A stretch of DNA of 42,582 nucleotides, taken from assembly GCA_013215105.1 (NCBI GenBank), contig JABSPL010000194.1:1-42582 (forward strand). Reading direction: 5' to 3'. Below, one piece after another: positions 39,357 through 42,582 of the stretch; the stretch's first letter is position 1; every line of letters begins with the position of its first letter. The notes below the pieces were generated by a model, which worked only from the letters and a program-made list of their open reading frames with translations, made no database searches and was not told the origin of the DNA. This DNA comes from Flavobacteriaceae bacterium. GTDB lineage: Bacteria; Bacteroidota; Bacteroidia; Flavobacteriales; Flavobacteriaceae. The position numbers and the translations under genes are program-made.

Positions 39357-40375
39357 GAAAACTGTTTATAAACAATTATCTTTTCAGGTTATTATCTCCT
39401 GTTTTTAGTGGAGTTACAGTATATCTACTTATATTACTTATAAACAACAATGTAGATCAACTACAAGTACAGTTCTTAGGACAAGAATTATACGTATGTA
39501 TAGGATTGTCGTTTGTTATACAAGAATTATATAGGTTATTACTTATTGTATTAAAGCTTTTCACAAATATTACATCACATATAATAAACATATTTATTCA
39601 CTTAGTTACTTCTATGTTGCTGTGCGTTATAGTAGTTAGTTATTGTCTGAAAGCATATTATATATATGTATTAGGATTCTCTATCAATAGCGAAGAATTA
39701 TGGTTGTTCAATATAATATTCTGTAGTATTACCATAGTATATATATTGCTCAATATAAGCCAGCAATATCTAAATAAGGAGAATACTGAAAAGCTAAATA
39801 ATCAATTATATAACAAAAACATAGTCGAGAAAGACTTTAGACAATTCGAAAAAGGTATAAACACTAAATTGTTGTTCGATAGCTTCGAATCGCTTATAGT
39901 TCTAACACAAAAAGACAAAGATAAAGTAGATGATCTGATAGGTAACATAGCTGCGGTATACAGATATATATTCTCTCAGAAAGACAAACAACTAACCTCC
40001 GTTAAGCAAGAGTTAGAGGTTTTAGAGCAGTTAATCTCATTATTTAACTATCTGCCATATATAAACATAAGCATAAAGAACAATCTGAAATCGGACTTTA
40101 TGGTTGTACCTGGCAGTATATTGTCGCTTATAGAGAATATAATAAGAAGCACTATAATATCTCCCAATAACCCCTTAGAAATAGAGCTGATAGATACTAA
40201 AGAATACCTTAATATAATATATTATCATAATGACAAAATATCAGAAAGATTTACCCAAAACAATATAAAAGACCTACAATATTCATACAATATATATAGT
40301 GATAGAAGTGTCTCTATGAACGAAAATGAAAGTATTAGATCTATTAATATACCCAAACTATTAATTAAGCAATAA
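39353..40375 (+). CDS. Degenerate LytS-like membrane protein (pseudo-histidine kinase)
   Basis: A 340-residue protein built like the kinase before it: four membrane spans in residues 10-135, a linker helix, and a kinase-like region. At the place of SPHFLFNNLN it reads INTKLLFDSFESL, with Lys172 where the phospho-acceptor His should be. The region KQELEVLEQLISLFNYLPY mirrors the QELDFVNSYLELIQTRY of an active kinase. The N-box is reduced to LIENIIRSTI, and no Gly-rich ATP lid is found. It should therefore neither bind ATP well nor be phosphorylated, and may act as a regulator or dimer partner of the true kinase. It starts at ATGA in the kinase stop and ends 1 bp before the regulator gene. Confidence 0.8.
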   Translation: MRKLFINNYLFRLLSPVFSGVTVYLLILLINNNVDQLQVQFLGQELYVCIGLSFVIQELYRLLLIVLKLFTNITSHIINIFIHLVTSMLLCVIVVSYCLKAYYIYVLGFSINSEELWLFNIIFCSITIVYILLNISQQYLNKENTEKLNNQLYNKNIVEKDFRQFEKGINTKLLFDSFESLIVLTQKDKDKVDDLIGNIAAVYRYIFSQKDKQLTSVKQELEVLEQLISLFNYLPYINISIKNNLKSDFMVVPGSILSLIENIIRSTIISPNNPLEIELIDTKEYLNIIYYHNDKISERFTQNNIKDLQYSYNIYSDRSVSMNENESIRSINIPKLLIKQ

Positions 40376-40376
40376 G

Positions 40377-41144
40377 ATGAAAATTATTATAATAGAAGAT
40401 GAAATACCTGCACTTAAGAAGCTAGAACATCATATACTTAAATACGACCAATCTATAAATATAGTAGCAAGGCTATCTAGCATAGAGCAGTCAGTCGCCT
40501 GGCTGAAAGACTCTAACAATACTTTCGATATCGCTTTTATGGATATACAACTAACTGACGGTCTGAGTTTCGATATATTTAACCATATAACCATAGATAA
40601 ACCTATTATATTTACAACCGCATTTGACCAATACGCCATAGACGCCTTCAAAGTAAACAGTATAGATTACTTACTCAAACCCATAAACTTTACCGATGTT
40701 TCTAAGGCTATTACCAAATACAAAAAAACATCATCTTTCGCTTCTGATGACACCATAAAAACAGCATACCAATCTATAGAGAAAAAGAAATATAAAGACA
40801 GGTTTTTAGTAAAACTAGGAAATCATATACATTCCATAAAAGCCGTAGACATAGCCTTGTCGTATGCTGAAGGAAGAACTGTATTTATACAAACGACCAA
40901 CAACAAAAAATTTATAGTAGACTACACTCTCGAAGAAATTTCTCGATTATTAGAACCAAAAGACTTCTACAGAGTAAATAGGTCTTATATAGTTAACCTA
41001 AATAACATAATTAATGTCGTGATTTACTCCAACAGCAGACTCAAACTAAACATAAACACACCCACAGACAAAGATATAATAGTAAGCCGTGAGCGTGTAA
41101 AGGATTTTAAACTATGGTTAGAAGGCGACGACACAGCTTGGTAG
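40377..41144 (+). CDS. LytTR family response regulator
   Basis: A 255-residue two-domain regulator. The receiver domain (residues 1-120) has the acidic pair Glu7-Asp8, phospho-acceptor Asp56 in DIAFMDIQLTDGL, Thr80/Thr81 and Lys101 in DYLLKPINF. The LytTR DNA-binding domain fills the C-terminal part (about 140-250), with FLVKLGNHIHSIKAVDIALS, EEISRLLEPKDFYRVNRSYI and VNLNNIINVV. It is the output of the two kinase-like proteins upstream, 1 bp away. Targets are unknown; autoregulation of the cluster is likely by analogy. Confidence 0.94.
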   Translation: MKIIIIEDEIPALKKLEHHILKYDQSINIVARLSSIEQSVAWLKDSNNTFDIAFMDIQLTDGLSFDIFNHITIDKPIIFTTAFDQYAIDAFKVNSIDYLLKPINFTDVSKAITKYKKTSSFASDDTIKTAYQSIEKKKYKDRFLVKLGNHIHSIKAVDIALSYAEGRTVFIQTTNNKKFIVDYTLEEISRLLEPKDFYRVNRSYIVNLNNIINVVIYSNSRLKLNINTPTDKDIIVSRERVKDFKLWLEGDDTAW

Positions 41145-41224
41145 GTAATGTTAATATTTATGAATATACTGAGTTTAGAGTGGATAGAATGTGATTTTCT
41201 CTAATCACGTTATGTTTTTACAAG

Positions 41225-41390
41225 TAATACCAGTTGAATCTCCATCTGTCATATATAAATAGTTTCTTTTATCCTTTATCTGCGTTAAAAAACAGAACCA
41301 TAGCCATGCTATGCTTAGATTTTTTGCCTTGCTAAAGAAAAAAATAATTCTATTTCTTTTATGACATTTAGAAATACAATTGGTATAATA
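41225..41390. mobile_element. MITE-like 166-bp element with imperfect terminal inverted repeats
   Basis: TAATACCAGTTGAAT (41225-41239) and the inverse of ATACAATTGGTATAATA (41374-41390) match at about 12 of 15 positions. Internal stretches (TGTCATATATAAATAG near the left, CTATTTCTTTTATGACA near the right) are also roughly complementary, so the whole can fold into a long imperfect hairpin. No transposase is encoded. Palindromes of the ATACCAATT...AATTGGTAT kind are frequent in marine bacterial genomes. It is probably a non-autonomous repeat element. Confidence 0.45.
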
Positions 41391-41640
41391 ACCTGGTTCT
41401 TTTACTTTTTCCCACCAGATAAAAAAAATAAGAAAAAAATTTAGTCTACTATAAAATACTCGTAGTATTTTATAAAGAAGGTTTCTTACTAATAGGAATT
41501 TGCTTGAAATAAGAGAATAATGTGTTTCTATGGGGTTTTGTGTTTGTGTATAAAGAGGAGCTCTCAAGAGAGGAAACTCATGGTGATTAGTGTCTTTTTT
41601 GATATAAAAACTTACAACTAACTAAAAAAGACTAACTTAG
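41391..41640. repeat. Repeat DNA shared with the RHS flank, including an 11-bp palindromic stem
   Basis: No gene is seen. TAGTCTACTATAAAATA (41442-41458) is identical to 2708-2724, and 41464-41488 matches 2823-2847 at 23 of 25 positions. Within it TATAAAATACT (41450-41460) and AGTATTTTATA (41464-41474) form a perfect hairpin with a 3-nt loop. The remainder up to 41640 is AT-rich and full of stops. It looks like the border of a decayed RHS locus. Confidence 0.5.
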
Positions 41641-41886
41641 CTATTGATATATGAGGATAACTATGACAAAGTAAGGATTGCTTCGTACCCTAGTAACAAT
41701 GTTCTTAACGATAATAAAACTTCTATTGACTCTACATATGTCGCAAGTACCAAATAAGATAATGGTAATAATGTAAAAAGTAAATATCCTAAATTATCAG
41801 GTGATGATTTATGGAATAAAATAATTGAGAAATCTTCTTCTGGAAGAGAATTAGTTGATGAATTATATAATCTGAACGGATTATAA
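41641..41886 (+). pseudogene. Decayed RHS C-terminal toxin tail with an internal stop
   Basis: A single frame reads LLIYEDNYDKVRIASYPSNN and on to VASTK, hits TAA at 41755-41757, then continues in frame as DNGNNVKSKYPKLSGDDLWN and ends ELYNLNGL at a TAA. A stop at 41638-41640 closes it on the left. There is no start codon of note and no RHS core, so this is the remnant of a toxin tail. The C-terminal segment (KYPKLSGDDLWNKIIEKS) is typical in style of polymorphic-toxin tails. A small acidic protein gene follows after 12 bp, as an immunity gene would. Confidence 0.6.
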
Positions 41887-41898
41887 AACTTTTAAATT

Positions 41899-42138
41899 AT
41901 GGATAAATACGAATCAGAATCAGAAATAATATACCGTATATCTGAAAATGATACAGGAGAAGAGTTTTTTATTGTTAAACTATATTTTGAAAAACTATTA
42001 GGCACAAATATACCTGTTAAGATGGGAGGAGTTATGGATGAATATTATTCTACGTTTAAATTTGATGATTTAACTATTAAATTAGAATATTGTAATTGGA
42101 CAGGAACAGAGGTTAAGTTTTCTAAAGTTATCAGTTGA
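41899..42138 (+). CDS. Probable immunity protein to the RHS tail, likely cut by an in-frame TGA
   Basis: A 79-residue acidic soluble protein (MDKYESESEIIYRISENDTG start, FSKVIS end) with no named family. It lies 12 bp after the decayed toxin tail, the normal place for a cognate immunity gene. After the TGA at 42136-42138 the same frame stays open for 21 more codons (TDKCKLSYMIEKMVNALNIK, then K) to a TAA at 42202-42204. The continuation looks like a natural C-terminus, so the original product was probably about 101 residues and the gene is now broken. Immunity function is inferred from position only. Confidence 0.6.
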   Translation: MDKYESESEIIYRISENDTGEEFFIVKLYFEKLLGTNIPVKMGGVMDEYYSTFKFDDLTIKLEYCNWTGTEVKFSKVIS

Positions 42139-42206
42139 ACTGATAAATGTAAATTATCTTATATGATTGAAAAAATGGTAAATGCTTTAAATATAAAAAA
42201 ATAAGT

Positions 42207-42488
42207 TTGAAACATCTAAAACTACACATCCTAACCTTACTGCTTTTATTAGTAATATTTAAAGCATACGCTAATGATGATGATGATGATGATAGTGTTT
42301 TAGTAAATAAAATACAATTACCAGAGTATGTTTGGAACCCTAACAATGAAGACTATATAGTACATGAACTTATACTTAGTAACGAAAAAAAGGTTAAATT
42401 TGATATAGGTTTGATAGAAAATGACTTATCTAAGAAAGACCCTAACTCAAGTTTCGCAGTACCTTCAGACATCTTAAACAAGGGTTAA
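42207..42488 (+). CDS. Small exported acidic protein of unknown function
   Basis: A 93-residue protein read from a TTG two bases after the upstream stop; no ATG is available nearby in frame. It starts with a signal peptide (KHLKLHILTLLLLLVIFKAYA), followed by an Asp run (six Asp) and a short mature part (IQLPEYVWNPNNEDYIVHEL). No family is recognised. Placed right after the toxin/immunity remnants, it may be another cassette gene. Its stop overlaps by a few bases the end of a converging frame from the right edge. Confidence 0.55.
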   Translation: MKHLKLHILTLLLLLVIFKAYANDDDDDDSVLVNKIQLPEYVWNPNNEDYIVHELILSNEKKVKFDIGLIENDLSKKDPNSSFAVPSDILNKG

Positions 42489-42582
42489 TAAGCTAGTTTT
42501 AAACCTTCCTTGTTTTGTCTTAAAAAACTAAATTCCTCACAATTACTTATAATTTTAGATGTAATACCTACTAAATCAATAC
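42485..42582 (-). CDS. C-terminal end of a gene entering from the right edge
   Basis: On the minus strand a frame is open from the window edge to a TAA at 42485-42487. It reads IDLVGITSKIISNCEEFSFL, then RQNKEGLKLAY. The composition is protein-like, but only 31 codons are visible and the start lies outside. It could be a real gene end or chance openness. No family is recognisable. Confidence 0.35.
   Translation of the reverse strand, partial: IDLVGITSKIISNCEEFSFLRQNKEGLKLAY

Noticed and set aside
41205-41567. 120-codon minus-strand frame reading YLYMTDGDSTGI and similar
   Set aside because: It lies across the hairpin element and shared repeats; the peptide follows the repeat structure and has no gene context, so it is taken as repeat DNA.
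1-42582. CRISPR arrays, tRNA genes, rRNA genes, intact transposases
   Set aside because: No regularly spaced direct repeats, no tRNA cloverleaf pattern with a T-loop, and no transposase motifs were seen on reading both strands.

Overview
The window reads as chromosomal DNA of a low-GC member of the Bacteroidota, most likely family Flavobacteriaceae. The reasons are: AT-rich sequence with strong use of the ATA codon; starts preceded by A-rich DNA rather than Shine-Dalgarno sites; many copies of the Bacteroidota -7 promoter box TAnnTTTG at sensible distances from genes; and lineage-typical genes (HU-CCDC81/SPOR protein, DUF5522, DUF4254, DUF420, SCO, fused SdaA, eukaryote-type GlyRS, DnaJ with a shortened zinc domain, LytTR signalling). 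No species is claimed.

Layout. 1-4150 is an accessory end: the tail of a CPBP membrane protease, a 5'-truncated RHS repeat gene, about 450 bp of degenerate repeats, and an orphan HExxH toxin-like tail coupled to a lipoprotein. 4187-8747 is housekeeping (lptB, DUF5522, trxB, an O6-alkylguanine methyltransferase, lpd). 8992-11602 is a small stress or secretion-flavoured cluster: a secreted protein, a small membrane protein, a Crp/Fnr regulator, a 4-OT tautomerase and a secreted DJ-1/PfpI protein. It has a CRP-like palindrome and a 16-bp hairpin between regulator and tautomerase. 11696-26605 is core metabolism and information processing: sucC, an alanine/saccharopine dehydrogenase-like enzyme, sdaA, a thioesterase, an HU/SPOR protein, dprA, a sufS operon, tdk, alr, glyRS and an M28 peptidase. 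26656-30751 is a tight seven-gene minus-strand operon: SCO, DUF420, a 70-aa CxxC membrane protein, DUF493, RdgB, and an ABC importer permease and ATPase with no binding protein. 30971-36502 holds yebC, an acyl-CoA carboxylase beta subunit divergent from an HxlR-YciI pair with a 38-bp perfect palindromic operator, grpE, dnaJ and rnpB (RNase P RNA).

36793-41144 is the best candidate for a little-described system. It is a four-gene cluster: an exported solenoid protein with ten repeats of a 34-residue unit marked by (I/M)DSxxY, a LytS-type membrane histidine kinase, a second kinase-like membrane protein that has lost its phospho-acceptor His and ATP-binding glycines, and a LytTR response regulator. 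The kinase start codon lies in a perfect 12-bp inverted repeat. 41200-42582 returns to accessory DNA: a MITE-like hairpin element, repeats shared with the RHS flank at the other end, a decayed RHS toxin tail with an in-frame stop, a probable immunity gene also cut by an in-frame stop, a small exported acidic protein, and the end of a gene entering from the right.

Core genes are grouped by perfect or near-perfect hairpin terminators. The two window ends look like relics of polymorphic-toxin (RHS) loci. All functions are inferred from sequence reading alone; no database search was run.
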